The position numbers and the translations under genes were made by a program. From NCBI GenBank assembly GCA_047495785.1, contig JBLDXI010000029.1, forward strand, positions 1,426,001-1,490,000: a stretch of 64,000 nt of DNA. The letters are read 5' to 3'. How positions within the stretch are numbered: the first letter of the stretch is position 1; each line of letters starts with the position of its first letter. Shown here piece by piece: positions 42,440 through 54,293 of the stretch. This DNA is from Lepidodermella squamata (Eukaryota; Gastrotricha). The notes beneath the pieces are model-generated. The model was given only the letters and a program-made list of their open reading frames with translations. It did not search any database and was not told the origin of the DNA.

Positions 42440-42828
42440 GTGTCCCATAAGTAACGCAAGCAAAGAAAATAATCGGAAAAGGGTTCGGAGATTCTAAAAT
42501 GAGAAACGGAGTCACATGTCATGGTCAGAAAAAATTAGAAAAATTAAAAAAAAATCATGAGAATATTGACCTATTATGGCTTATTAATGGTATTAAAAAC
42601 TCCGAAGAAATTAGTTCCGACCGAAATTTAAATTTAAAATACCGAAAATTACTGATAACCAGTTACCATAACGTGTTTTGCGGGTTTACTCCGATGAATT
42701 GTTTATTTCCTCGGTTAAATCGCGGATAACAGATGAAATATTCCCTCTTTGTGTTAAATTTGAAAAATAGTTGAATTTCCCACAAAAAGTTGCCAAATTA
42801 GGAAATGATTGCGCAACTTCTGGGACAC
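42440..42828. mobile_element. MITE-D copy 1 (about 389 bp)
   Basis: Imperfect inverted ends GTGTCCCATAAGTAACGCA and its complement (TGCGCAACTTCTGGGACAC). The interior aligns by eye to 57164-57477, sharing blocks such as AAATACCGAAAATTAC and AAATCGCG[GC]ATAA. Non-coding. Confidence 0.65.
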
Positions 42829-42833
42829 CAAGA

Positions 42834-43026
42834 GGGTTGTGATCGAAAGAAAAGTGCAAACTTTGAGTCTTGAAAACATTTGAATGGGTGATCCTGGCGG
42901 GCCAATTTTTTTACCACAGGTAGCCCTTAGGTATGGCTAACACCAGGAAAAATTGGGCTCTTATCAGGTCGTTCATTGTTGCGTAACAAAACTTGCAAAT
43001 TTATACTTTTCCTTCGATCACAACCC
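42834..43026. mobile_element. MITE-C copy 1 (about 193 bp)
   Basis: Inverted ends GGGTTGTGATCGAA and complement. It is about 85 percent similar by eye to 62851-63045. CAAGA precedes the element and recurs 2 bp beyond its other end, a possible target duplication. Inserted immediately beside MITE-D. Confidence 0.78.
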
Positions 43027-43110
43027 TGCAAGAATATATATATATGCAAGAAATTTACCAATATAATATCTTTTAGGCGCAACCAATTTTACGGTCAGCG
43101 GAGCCTAATT

Positions 43111-43333
43111 TGCTGTAGCGGAACCAAAGTCGAAATATGCCAAGAATCATTTTTCGAATAATTCTACGAATTTCAGGCGGAGCATGAATTCTGAATTTAA
43201 CACTCTGTCTCTAATAGCGCTGGATTTACTGGTGATTTTTCTGAAATAATTTTGGCCAATTTCGACCCACGCGAAATATCCGAAAAGCGATTTCAGTCCA
43301 CTAGAAAATTCCAAAATTTGGTTCCGCTAACAG
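43111..43333. repeat. Small repeat with AGCGGAACCAAA ends
   Basis: Left end TGCTGTAGCGGAACCAAA and right end complementary to CCTGTTAGCGGAACCAAA. Related sequence is found at 53576-53890 and 63858-64000, so it is a dispersed MITE-like family. Confidence 0.55.
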
Positions 43334-43456
43334 GAGGACCCATTTCTTAACATTAGGAATTTTTTGTAATTTTTAACTGCGAAAATCAAGTTGAATGGAA
43401 AATTCACAAAATATTTACAAAAAAGTAATCAAATTCCAATAAAATTAGAGTGACCC

Positions 43457-43964
43457 TGCTCGTACATATATATGTACGCGATTTTTGCTGCTCGTACATA
43501 TATATGTACGAGATTTTTGCTAGTCGTACATATATTCGAGTGAAAACTTAGAATTTCAGCCAATTACTCAATTTCAATCGTGGCGAGTTAATTTTTTGAG
43601 GGCAAATGCCTCTAACAGGGTTCCAAACACCTGCAAATTTTTACGTGCCCATCGGTTATGGTTCCTGACATTACCGACTTCGGGTAATTTCGGGTTTCAG
43701 GGTGGCTAATAATGGGTATTCACCCTATACATGCCAAACTTCGAGGAAAGGTTGGTCACGCCTCGATGCACATATGGTTAAAATTTGGAACATTTGCGAT
43801 CAAAATTGATTAATCCATATAATTTCAAAATTCAGCAGAAATATTTTTATAACATATGTACGACTAGCAAAAATCTCGTACATATATATGTACGAGCAGC
43901 CAAAATCTCGTACATATCATATGTACGAGCAGCAAAAATCGCGTACATATATATGTACGAGCAG
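43457..43964. mobile_element. Foldback element with palindromic end arrays (about 508 bp)
   Basis: The left end (43457-43534) has three tandem units built on the palindrome TCGTACATATATATGTACGA, separated by GATTTTTGCTGC-type linkers. The right end (about 43853-43964) has four units in inverted orientation. The two arrays can pair with each other and each unit can pair with itself. The core of about 320 bp is non-coding. Confidence 0.8.
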
Positions 43965-44058
43965 TCATTCCGATAAAATTAACTGATTTTTTGTTAGCAA
44001 AAGGTTAGAGTGCTTATCGAAAGTTTTGGCGGTAAAATAGGTGACCCAGCATGGTTAC

Positions 44059-45373
44059 CAGTGTTTGGAATTTGATTCATTTTGATTTTGGGACTAAATC
44101 TTTGCGCTGTAAAATCAAATCTTTTTCTCAAAATCAAATCGCCTGAAACCGAAATCAAATCTTCAAAATCAAATCAAAATGGTGGCAAATCTCTCAAAAT
44201 CTTGAAAGAATTCTCGAAAAATACTTTTTTCAACATCAAATTTTTTTTTTATCAGCAAATTACTTTTTTCATCAGCAAACTCTTTTTTCAACACCAAATA
44301 ATCAAAATTTGCTGCTTAGCTCCTACAAGCCATTTACGGGATTTTATAACTGGTTCGAGTTGTTGGGGGCCTGCGTTGTGCTGCACTGATCAAGGTGGGG
44401 TCAACAACGGTGAAGAGCTTGCCAAAAGTGCGTACGATTTCCGAGGGAGATTGCCAGAGAGTTCAGCTTCGGTGAAACAGTCAGAGAATTCGTTCTCAAT
44501 ATTCTACGCAGGAGATGTTCCTGGTAATATTTTACTAATATCGCTATCACCGATTTCATCACCTATTAAAGTATGAATAAGCTACAAATTAAAACACCGT
44601 CCAACACCTCCTCTTCCGAGTCATGGACTTTGACGCCACCACGGCGCGTGACCGGGAACGCATGTGCAGGATGGCTGATGCACAGAAGCGAAAAACGATC
44701 CGCCGACTCAATTTGGAGGGGCCATAAAAACTATCGAGAGAACTTTCGACATTTAACAGAATTTCGGACAAATTTATTAAATTCACAAGTTTTTTTTCCG
44801 AAATTTAAAAAGTTGTTCTCAACTTTAAAAATCCCTAGCTGAGACAATTTGTAAGATTTTGTTGAACGGTTTTCACAGTAGAAAACTAGATTCAATTCCC
44901 GATTTTTCCTGTATTTTTGCAGAAAAATACAGGAAAAATCTCAGGTCGTAAAACTGAGCGTATCGCAATTTGGTGTCGAAAAAAGAGTTTGCTGATGAAA
45001 AAAGAAAATTTGATGTTGAAAAAAGAGTGACCCGAATTCTCCTCTGAATTTGTTCACCTCGAAAGCTGAATGACACAGTTTTTAGAACAAGAGGTGCTAA
45101 TTTTGAATTTGTAAGTGTATCCAGGTAAAAACCGCCGAAATTCCGTGGTTCAAATGAATATTGGTCATCATTTTCACATAGAAAAATGGTGTACAATAGG
45201 TGTGTTTGCAGTATTAATTGGAGACCTGATCAGGACTACAAAATCATGGGCAAAATCATTGAAAAGCTGAATCAAATCGAAATTTGCGCAAAAATCATAA
45301 ATCGAAACATTTCAAATCAAATCGCGCAAAAATGACCCCAAAATCAATCAAATCAATCAAATCCCAAACACTG
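44059..45373. mobile_element. Non-autonomous hAT-type transposon (1315 bp)
   Basis: Perfect 8-bp target duplication ATGGTTAC at 44051-44058 and 45374-45381. The TIR starts CAGTGTTTGG, continuing with TTTGATT-rich sequence at both ends. CAGTG-type TIR plus 8-bp duplication is diagnostic of hAT elements. A second, internal inverted repeat lies at about 44215-44295 against 44980-45040. The longest open frames inside are not transposase-like. Confidence 0.88.
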
Positions 45374-45381
45374 ATGGTTAC

Positions 45382-46915
45382 AAAGAAAATTTAATTGTTA
45401 GAGGTCAGGGCAATGCCGAACAGTAATAGCTCAAAAAGTTCAAGGCCTTTGCCTGTTTTCGAAGTAAAAAGTGACATTCTGCTTTTCTTATCAAAAATTC
45501 CATCCTGATTTTTAACCATTGAAAAACCTGGCGTTGTAAAATTTTAGCGAAATCATTAATAATCAAACAAAATACTCGTAATTATTCATGACCTGGTTTA
45601 GAACAGCCGGCAAAAATCACCAGTAATGCTCTGATCAACCGCGTTTCCGTATTTCTCGCATTGATGCTCTCTACCTTCAAAAGCGTTATTTAAAATTCCT
45701 AATACTGTATTTCCAAGCCGGTAAACAAGCACGGAAATCTTCGTCGAATCTGCTTCAAAATCCTCACAGGTCTTGCAAGGTTTGAATGAGGCTTCAGCCC
45801 TGGGTTCAAAGTCGAGAAAGTCGTAAACCAGTAGCAGACAGAGTTCTTATTACTGCGAACAAACGCGTGTGACCTAGATAGCTAGACACACCCGCCATGG
45901 GCCCAGAAATAACACGCACCCAATTATTAAGGCTGGACAAAAGAGTGCATCACGACTTAAATTTCAAATCGTGTCAGCATTTAATTGCAGCAACAAGGGG
46001 GAGTGGTGATTCGCGTGACGATCCACGTGAAGCAAATCACGCAGTCAAGTGCACGGGTGATTATTCACGTGATAACTATGCGCGTCTTCACATGTATTCT
46101 TTTTCGAGTTCACATAAAACCGTTGCGTGTTCGGTCAACACACACACACACACACACATGAATAAAACACGTCATTTTTTTACGCGCTGTCTTTTTTTCT
46201 AAGCTTTGTTTACTCAGGTACGTGTAGAAAAGCGGCGGTCACCGGTAACATACGCGTGTTTAATTTTTTGGCTGGTTTCGCATTCACGTGAATCCGAACG
46301 TGACATGATGGCATTTATTCAAGAAACACACCGTCGACGCGTGAATTATTTTTCTAGCGCAACGACAAGAAAATAAGTTTCGCACCTAAATTCTTGAGGT
46401 GTGGCGCGACTTTCTCTTGAAATTGTCGCAATGCACGCGCGAGAAAAAAATTGCACTGATGCGACGCGGAATAATTTTTTTAGCGACGCATCGATTTAAC
46501 GCAGCAGGCCAAGTTTGCACCGAGATCAGCGCGCGAGTAGAAAAAATCGCCGGCAAAAAAATGTACCGGGCGTGGGGCTGGCCTAAATATAGACGTAGAT
46601 TCCTTCGACCGGTGCAAATTCTGCAGCTCTTCTGTATTGCCGATCGCGGCGTATTTATTATTAAGACACGCCGGCAAAAAACAGGCATATAGGGTGGGCC
46701 ATTATAAATTTATTTTATATTATTATTATTTTCATTAATAATAATAAATATGCGAAATGGGTTATTTCAGTGCGTGTTTTCTCGTTTTTTTTCTTCCTCT
46801 TCATTGCCAATATTTTTACTACTATTATGTTTATTATAGCGGCGGCGGCGGCGGCGTCACTCACGCTATCTATCATGTGTGGTTCACGTGAATGTGAGGC
46901 TGCAAAATATTGCTG
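45382..46915. other. Intergenic leading into the zinc-finger gene
   Basis: No gene supported. It contains a (CA)n microsatellite at about 46139-46158, four CACGTG E-boxes (46024, 46066, 46285, 46885) and a (GGC)n tract near 46840. Confidence 0.5.
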
Positions 46916-46935
46916 TGTGTGTATGTGCGCAACGC

Positions 46936-49900
46936 GGGTACAAAGTCCATTTTTGACGGTGTGTGTGCCCGACGCATAGCATGATGCACATTCATATGGA
47001 CTTTGGACAGAGCGCGAGGCCGCGAGTGCAAAAAGCTCCTGCTCCCAATATATATAAGTTAGCCCACATTACTTGCCACTACTAAAAAAGTACGATTTTA
47101 TTGTTTCTAAAAAAGAACGACAATTTCATTTTTTTCCAGCCGCCTTATACTGCCCACTTCCGCCCGCGACGCAGTCTCGAGGCGCCCTATAAAACTTATT
47201 AATTATTGTTATTTTAGATTTTCATAACTCATTTCGGTGCATGCGAACTTTTTTCGAACTTCGAACTCAATTTATCGATTTTCTGTTATTATATAGAAAG
47301 CTTTGATATTTTACCTGCGATTACACTCTACAATTTTTCTGCCTGCAAATAATGAAGTTGAAAATTTTCACCGAACGCGGCCAGCAACAGCAGCCGCAAA
47401 ATTGGAAAAATGTAAGTTAAAAAAATCCACCTTAATAAAAAGCGCGGTTTTTTACGATTTGATTTAATTATTAAAGAATGAACGGCCGTCTTCGACTGGA
47501 AGCGACGGCAGTGTCGCCGGCCTGTCGCCGGCCTCGTGCCAGTCGTCGTCTGACGAATCGGCTGTTATGATGATGCCGCAAGTCGCGCCGGTTCAATTTA
47601 TGACGGCGCCGGCGCCTTTCTACAACATGTTCGACGAGCGCGGCGGTTTGTTGGCCCTCGCCCTAGCCGCCCAAGCCTTAGCCGCTCATCAACAGCAACA
47701 ACAGCAGCAGCAAAACACGCCGCCTGCTAGCCCGGTCGGCAACAGCAATGCCAGTTTCGCTTCCTCGATGTCGCCGCGATCGCCGACCCCGGTTACCGAA
47801 TCATCCCCGTCGCCTTCATCTTCCTCATCGTCAGTGCAACAGAACGAAGTGGTTGCTAATAACACTTCTAACCCCGGTCAGCAACAACCAGCGCGGACAA
47901 AACGTTTTCAATGCCCACGCTGCGACAAGGCCTATTATCGCAATTCTCATCTCCAGTCACACATTCGTCTTCACACAGGTTAGTAGTGTCTGTCTTGAAT
48001 TTTTGTTCCTTCATCAATTATTTAACCCCGCGCGTTTTTTACCGGTCCTATGTACTAGTAAGATCGATGATGACGTTGTCTAGGCTGAAGTAGGCTATAA
48101 CTAGGCATGTGGCTGTCCACGTGGCAAGCCTTAGTAGTAATAAACGCACTCGGCGCGCGCAATTTGTGGACTTTGACCTAAAGCCGAGATGTGTGTATGT
48201 ATGTGTGAGTAGTTTTATTGAATCGCAGCCAGCAACAGCCGCCGCGTAAAATGACCAGCTTTTTTTACCACGCCGCTTTTTTATCATCAACACGTCCCTT
48301 ATAGTTGGGATTTAGCGGAAAAAATAGAATGACCTCGAGAATGAGCCGGTCGTAAACAAGATTGTAACAACATGAAAAATAATCCAACGGACTTTGCACC
48401 CTTATGAGCGGATACGGGTTCAAAAAAACGCGCGTGACCTTTGCACTGGGAGTGGTGCTCTAAATAATTGGCAAGAAAAACCGAAAAAGCAAGAAATTAA
48501 AAAATCCAGCTTAATATGTTTTATTTTTATTAATTTTTCTGTTTTTTTTATTAAAGGTGAGCGTCCGTATGTTTGCTCCTTCACCGGTTGCCGGCGGGTG
48601 TTTGCGAGGTCAGACGAGTTGGCCCGTCACCGGCGGTCGCACACGGGTGAGAAGCGATTTCAGTGCACGGCTTGTGGGAAATTGTTCACCCGTTCCGATC
48701 ACGTTCGCAAGCACGCGTCGCAGAAGCATGCCGATGCCGAGTTTTTGCCTCACGCCCGGCTAGCCGCCTACCAGAAAATGGCAGCCACCGCCGGCCAATC
48801 AGTCACCCTACCGACGACGGCAATAAGCGCGAGGCGGCTGTGATGGTGACAGTAATAATAACAACCGCTAGCATCTCGTCTCTCCTTACTATCTCGCAAC
48901 TTATTGATGGAAAAAAAAATACAAGAAAAATATTGAGAAATATCAACTCGCTCGTCTTTTTGAATACCTGATGAATGAATGAATGATATAACAGAGTGTT
49001 TTATATTTCATAGCGATAATGATGATAATGAATTTTCTTCTTCGCGGCGTTGCTTTCTTTTATTTTTCTCGTTTTCATCGATCGACAAAACTGCCTCGTT
49101 ATAATATTGATTATAATATTATTTAAGTGAGAAATAACCAGAAAAGTGTAAATATAGTCGAAATGTTTGCTCTTGACTTGAACAATAATACACCTTTATT
49201 ATGATTGAAAGAGTTGTAAATAATCACCAAAAAAATATTTTTTTGTACAAACAACATCTTCTTAAGAAATTTATACCGGTTGTGCGTTGAAATCATCCTC
49301 GGAGTTAAATCCTAAAAACCGCACTCAATTTTCTCACCGAATGATTTATTGTAGCGAAACCGATACAACCTATTAAACTGGTTAAACTCTTCTCGGCTGA
49401 AGAAAATTGTAATAATTATTCATCATCGATTGCTAAAAACACTTGTAATTGTCTTCTCTTTGTAAAAAAAAAATGAAATATTCTCGGTATTGAATGAAAT
49501 ATACGAATATATTATGCGAAAAACATCAGATACGGTGACGAAAAAATACGGAAAAATTTGGCAAATAAAAATGAATAATTTTTGAACAATTTTTCGTCTT
49601 ATTTTTACCTGCGGCATTTTTCGAAAAAATATGACATTATTTTCTTGAAAAGCGCACTCGTGTGGACTTTGACCCGCTTGTCCGAATGCCGCGTGGAGTG
49701 ACCACGCATGGGGATACGCTGTAATAAATTGTGCACTTTGTACCCACACGAGTCACCGGTGAGTGAGTGAGCGGAAAAAACCACAAAATTTCGCATCAGC
49801 AATAATCGTAGTGCGCGGCGCTTGCTGTGAGAGCGCAAAAATTATCCAGTCGATGAATTCAATTCATCAATTCATTGACCCGCCATTTCGGGACATTGCT

Positions 49901-50543
49901 GCGCGCTTCAGGTGCTTTTGTAGTGCATTGAATTTTGTAAAACAAAAATGGGCCAAATCTCTCCAACTGATTGGAAATAATAAAAAAATAACAAGTGAGT
50001 TCGAATTTTATCAAAATATTTTTTTCAAAAATATGAGGACATTAAAATCGATGGGAAAACAACTTGAAGCTTTACTTGAGTCACCAGCACATTTATTTAT
50101 TTATTTTCTGATATTTTTCCGCTATTGATTAAAAGTGCATTTCCATTTTTTGAGGGAAAGAGGTGAAGGTACAAAGTCTAAAGTGCGAGTTCAAAATTAA
50201 TATGACCAGACATTCCTCCAGGTAAATAAGGCACAAATATCAATTTCAAGGGCTCAAAATAACTCGACAGCTTTAAAGTGCATCGACTTCACCTCTATAC
50301 TGCTATATAGGGTGTCCTATTGCACTTTGGACCTTGTACCGGTAATAATGCGCCTTAAAAATCTAACAATTTTAGCAGCGCTAAGGTTTTGACCTAAGTT
50401 AGGACGAGGAGGGCGGCAATTTTCGAAATTTGACCCGGTTGCCCACCCTTAACCTGCGGGGCAAATAACGTTCTTGAAATAGTAGGCGGGTAGCTATTAA
50501 AAATATATAAATGAATCACTTTATTATCAATGGGCAAAGTCCA
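46936..50543. promoter_or_regulatory. Cluster of HNF4/DR1-like sequences around the zinc-finger gene
   Basis: Matches to CAAAGTCCA or DR1-like variants occur at 46936-46949, 46997-47008 (complement), 48167-48179 (AGGTCAAAGTCCA on the minus strand), 48388-48400, 49663-49675 (GGGTCAAAGTCCA on the minus strand), 49732-49745, 50168-50180, 50321-50333 and 50532-50543. CAAAGTCCA is the HNF4-preferred half of a DR1 site, and AGGTCAAAGTCCA is a full site. Nine matches within 3.6 kb upstream, in intron 2 and downstream of the gene suggest a nuclear-receptor-responsive enhancer cluster. This is inference from motif density only. Confidence 0.45.
47352..48843 (+). CDS. SP/KLF-type three C2H2 zinc-finger transcription factor (282 aa, 3 exons)
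   Basis: Exons 47352-47411, 47477-47978 and 48557-48843; introns of 65 and 578 bp, both GT-AG, phases 0 and 1. The N-terminus is Gln-rich, then comes a Ser-rich region, an Ala/Leu patch ([14 protein letters not shown]) and a run of seven Gln, then a Ser/Pro-rich region. Three fingers follow: [39 protein letters not shown] and [18 protein letters not shown], with HTG linkers. The RSDEL and RSDH recognition residues of fingers 2 and 3 are those of SP/KLF proteins, which bind GC/CACCC boxes in the nucleus. Finger 1 has a C-X2-C spacing instead of the usual C-X4-C. Best match in texture is the KLF10/11 (TIEG/cabut) group, but orthology is not assigned. Confidence 0.83.
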
Positions 50544-51164
50544 AAGCTGAAAATGGCGGAAAAATTCGCTTCCTTAGACAACAGGAATTTAACAGGTATA
50601 GGTGGGGGCATTCTGTGTCCCAGTTTATTCAAGACAAGAATTTTTTCTGGCAGTTCCTAGCTTCGGATAAAAACCGATGTTAACCTAGAATAAGCAAGGC
50701 ATAAAAAATGAGTCGCTATATAGGGTGTCTGAAACCAGTCGTTTTTTCTTTAATGGATTGTTTACTTTGCCGATGCTTTCACGTGGACACTCATGCGCGT
50801 TTTTTCAACTGCATTTTTTGGCATTTTCAAGATCTAGGCGACTAGGGACACTGCTAATTTTGGACATTTTAAAATAAGCCATTAGTCATGAAATACCGTT
50901 TAGCTAAAAAATGTATAGCAGGGTTATTTTGGGCAGAGTTGAATGTTAAAAAATCTAAATTAATTTGAATTTTTTTCTGTATAATAAAATTCCAATTCTC
51001 GCGGATTTTCGACGATGATTCTTGCCAAGTTCTTGTAGAGATCTTCTAATTTAAAATACAATGTTGGAAATTTTTTGCGCCTAATAAAAAAGCATGACAA
51101 GGTAAACATGAAGCAAAAAATATTACCAGGGTAAAATTACTAAAAAAATGGGTGAAAACAAGTT
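48844..51164. other. Intergenic between zinc-finger gene and globin 3
   Basis: No gene supported. It contains five of the DR1-like sequences and two copies of CTATATAGGGTGTC (about 50304 and 50713), in a region of otherwise low complexity. Confidence 0.45.
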
Positions 51165-53110
51165 TTAACAATTGCCATCTGCAGCCACCATGCGCGTGAC
51201 AACCGAAAAATTGTTGAAAAATTTGCCCCAAGCCGAACAAGCTAAGCAGCGTTCCGGATTATTGCCTGCATTATTATTATTCGAATCATCGTCATCGGAC
51301 GCTTCCGAACTCGCCGGAGCATGGTTGTGTTTGTTGTTGAAATAGTCGGTGAAAACCGGCCGGATGATGACTAGGGCCAGGGCGAGGCGTTCGGCCGACA
51401 CGTGGTGCCGTTCCCAATGCGATACGACCAGCTGTTTAGTGCAGGCCTTGAAGCGGACCGGGCGGTCGAGGCGGGCGATGAGACGCTGCATGCCGTTGAG
51501 GAGGACAAGGCCCTGGCCCATGATGCGCCAAGCATCGGCCGACCGTTCTTTCGGCGAGTTGGTCAGGCCCCAGAGCGATCGCGTTTCTGGAATCGTTTCG
51601 ATAACCCTTATAGAACAAAGGAAAAATTCGTAAAATTTGCGACGAGAAAGAAACGATTCATAACAGAAAATTAGTTCTGAAACTTAAAGATTAAAATTGC
51701 TCTCTCTAGCCGTTTTTTTTTAAATTTTAATTGGCATTTGTTGGATTTAAAAATTTGAATTAAATTCAATTATTTCGTTCATTCGCAATTTTTTCAGATT
51801 TTGGATACCATAGCAATAAATTTGAGTCTCAATCGCTAGATTATTCCTGGTTTTCTGCGTCCCAATAGTCATCTTCCGAATCTTGTTCAATTCTAGGTTC
51901 TAGGGCCGAACTGATGGAATTTCACTAAAGCCGGTCAATTTATGAGCTATATTGACTTTAGTAGCTACGGTCAGCATAACCGATATCGATTTCAATTATC
52001 GATTTTATTAATCAGTGATTTTTCCGATACAAATCAGCAGAATTTTAGTCCTGAACGCAAACTTGGGATATTTCAAGCCTACCTGAGGGAGCCGTCCTAT
52101 AGCATTATGGAATGAATCATTACAGAACAAGAAAGGTGTGAAATGAGAAAATTTTTAGTTGGAGTGCTCAAATTTAGTGCTGGAATCTCAATTCTAGTGT
52201 TGCAAATATTATTTAGTAGCATTAGCTTTCGAAAATTCTCATAGATAATCGGTGACATTTTTAAAATGAATGAAATAATTATTTGAAAAATTGGAATATT
52301 CGTCCTATAATAGCTATTTACTATAACTTTTAACCTAATTAATGATAATCGGATTTTTTAAATCTAAAACGGGATATTTTCAAAGGAAGATAAATTTGAA
52401 ATTTTTTTGTTCTCAATTTTCAAACTGAATTTTTGGAATTACTTGTAAATAGCTGCTGATCCAAGGTCTCTAGCGTCCCTCTTAACGTCATCCAGCGTTC
52501 CCTTGATCGCAGCTATCTCCTGACTCGTCATCGGACACGGCAGCGTGTCCTTATTCGGCGGGCTGGGCAAACTCAACCTAGCGCCACTCGACCGTGTCGC
52601 ACGAAGCGGCTGCGGAACCAAACTCGGCTCAGCCTCATCGTCATCCCCATCGTTACTACCGTCCTTGGAATAGGCGAAATTCCGGCGCCAAGGCGGGGCC
52701 GATATCGACTCATGAACCTGAGCGCCAGCCATCGATTCACTCAATTCACCATCGATAATTCGGTCATGCGTGTCCGACGGCTTACTCTCAGGCGGTGAAG
52801 ATGAGACCTCCTCTCGAATCGTGGCGACATTGATCAACTTCCGGCGTTGCAGCCCGTCCGGAGAGTTCGTCCCGGTGCAGCAGGCTCCGATTAGGCCCAA
52901 ATTCACCTGATGGTCGGACATGCTACGGCCACGGTTGGCTGACGTCGCCTTGGCCGGGTCGTCGTCGTCATTGTTTGATATCGGATCGCCGTCTTCGGGG
53001 CGGCTGTCGAGTGATTGGCGTTTTTTGACGCTTTTGTTGCCCTGCGAGCGTGGTTTTTTGCTGTTATGCGATTTTCTAGCGCCGGAATTTGTGTCACCCT
53101 GTTGTTCCAT
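51165..53110 (-). CDS. Globin 3 with long N-terminal extension (369 aa, 2 exons)
   Basis: Exon 1 is 53110-52443 and exon 2 is 51606-51165; an 836-bp intron at the B12.2-type position (codon AA|G, phase 2). About 190 residues of Ser/Asp/Asn-rich sequence precede helix A (TSQEIAAIKGTLDDVKRDAR). After the intron come the CD region, the E helix (MGQGLVLLNGMQ), F8 His (VVSHWERHHV, about residue 286) and E7 Gln (about 254). The CD1 position holds Trp (SLWGL) where most globins have Phe. The G-H loop carries an acidic/Asn-rich insertion. A start at 53203 would add a hydrophobic leader; I prefer 53110, which gives a soluble protein like its neighbours. Heme binding is likely from F8 His. Confidence 0.8.
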
Positions 53111-54293
53111 TTTCGCGTAAAACAACGGAGAGAAGGACATGCAAAAAATTATGAGAAAACAATAATGCAACAGCGAACAAATAACATTTAATTTCCGAGG
53201 CAAACATCGAAATTCGGAATTCAGTCGATAGAAAATTGATAATAGATTGATGGAAATTTAGTTACCATCGATCCGTGAATTTTTCAATTATCTTGACTCT
53301 TGATGTGGGGAAACAAAATTAATGCTTTGTTCTACCTTTTTCTTATCAAGTGTAGGTTGTTTTCGGTTCGAATCGCCGAAACAACTGGAATTTTGATGGA
53401 ACTGAGACCGGAAAACTGGGACCAAATAATAATTCGGCAACAAGCCGAAATATGCCAATAATTTGATTTTGTTTCAATGGTAAATATTTCTGAACAATTT
53501 AGATCAAAATTCTGAAATATAATGCATTGTCTCAAACTCCTGAAAGTATCCCAAAAGCGACTCTTTGCATATTTTGAGTTTGGTTCCGCTCACCGTAAAT
53601 ATTTGGTTTCTTGAAATTTAATTCCTTAGTCGAAAATGGCTACAAAAGGGGCTGTAAGGGCGTTCATATTATTTTTGCGGAACATTTTTTTTTGCGGAGC
53701 CGAAGTCGAAATTATATGCCAAAAGGTCATTTTATTTTTACAAATTGTAGGCTAAGCATGAATTTTGAACTGAAAACTCCGTCTTATACCTAGAGAATGT
53801 TGCGCTAAATGCATTGGTGAATTTTATAGAATTATTGTGGATGATCTTGACCTGCAATAAATATCCGAAATCCGAAGAAGCGTCCCTAGGAACGAGTTTT
53901 ACATCTATTATCTATTATTCTTTGCTCGAGATTGTGCTGCCCATAAGCGTCTGCGAAAAACATGCGTCTGAGGTGTCAGCGATACACCATCGTGCTGAGG
54001 ACCCAGGAGGCGCCGAAATCGAAGCACTAATGCATCGCCCATAACAAAATCAATGAAGTCGTAAATGCTTAGGATGAACGAGAGGAAAGTTTTCCGTTTT
54101 CGTTTCGTAAATCGTAAATATGACGCACAGCCGAGGATGCATTTTGTGTCCGTGCGCGTTAAGCCAAACCGTAAAATAAAACATGTTCAGCACGAGGAAA
54201 CGCGTCGACGAAATTTGACCAGAAACGTCGTTTTCAATAAGGCGCATTAAAATGAGGAAAAACTCAAACGGCTAATCATTCCTAGTAGGTCAA
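53111..54293. other. Intergenic with dispersed repeat
   Basis: About 1.2 kb between globin 3 and R8 (divergent). It contains AGCGGAACCAAA-type repeat sequence (53576-53890) and no supported gene. Confidence 0.5.
53576..53890. repeat. AGCGGAACCAAA repeat family, two adjacent partial copies
   Basis: 53578-53598 reads as the complement of TTTACGGTGAGCGGAACC. From about 53690, GCGGAGCCGAAGTCGAAAT and following blocks align to 43119 onward and to 63866 onward. Boundaries approximate. Confidence 0.5.

Noticed and set aside
44082-44576. 164-codon open frame inside the hAT-type element as a transposase
   Set aside because: Low-complexity Lys/Phe/Ser-rich translation with no hAT dimerisation or catalytic motifs; it overlaps inverted repeats.
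45897-46202. 101-codon plus-strand open frame
   Set aside because: Its end is translation of the CA microsatellite, and there are no domain features.
46386-46692. Overlapping open frames of about 100 codons on both strands
   Set aside because: GC-rich sequence open on both strands without codon conservation; more likely promoter-proximal sequence.
49605-50128. Several small open frames downstream of the zinc-finger gene
   Set aside because: Uninformative AT-rich translations; none is conserved in the window.
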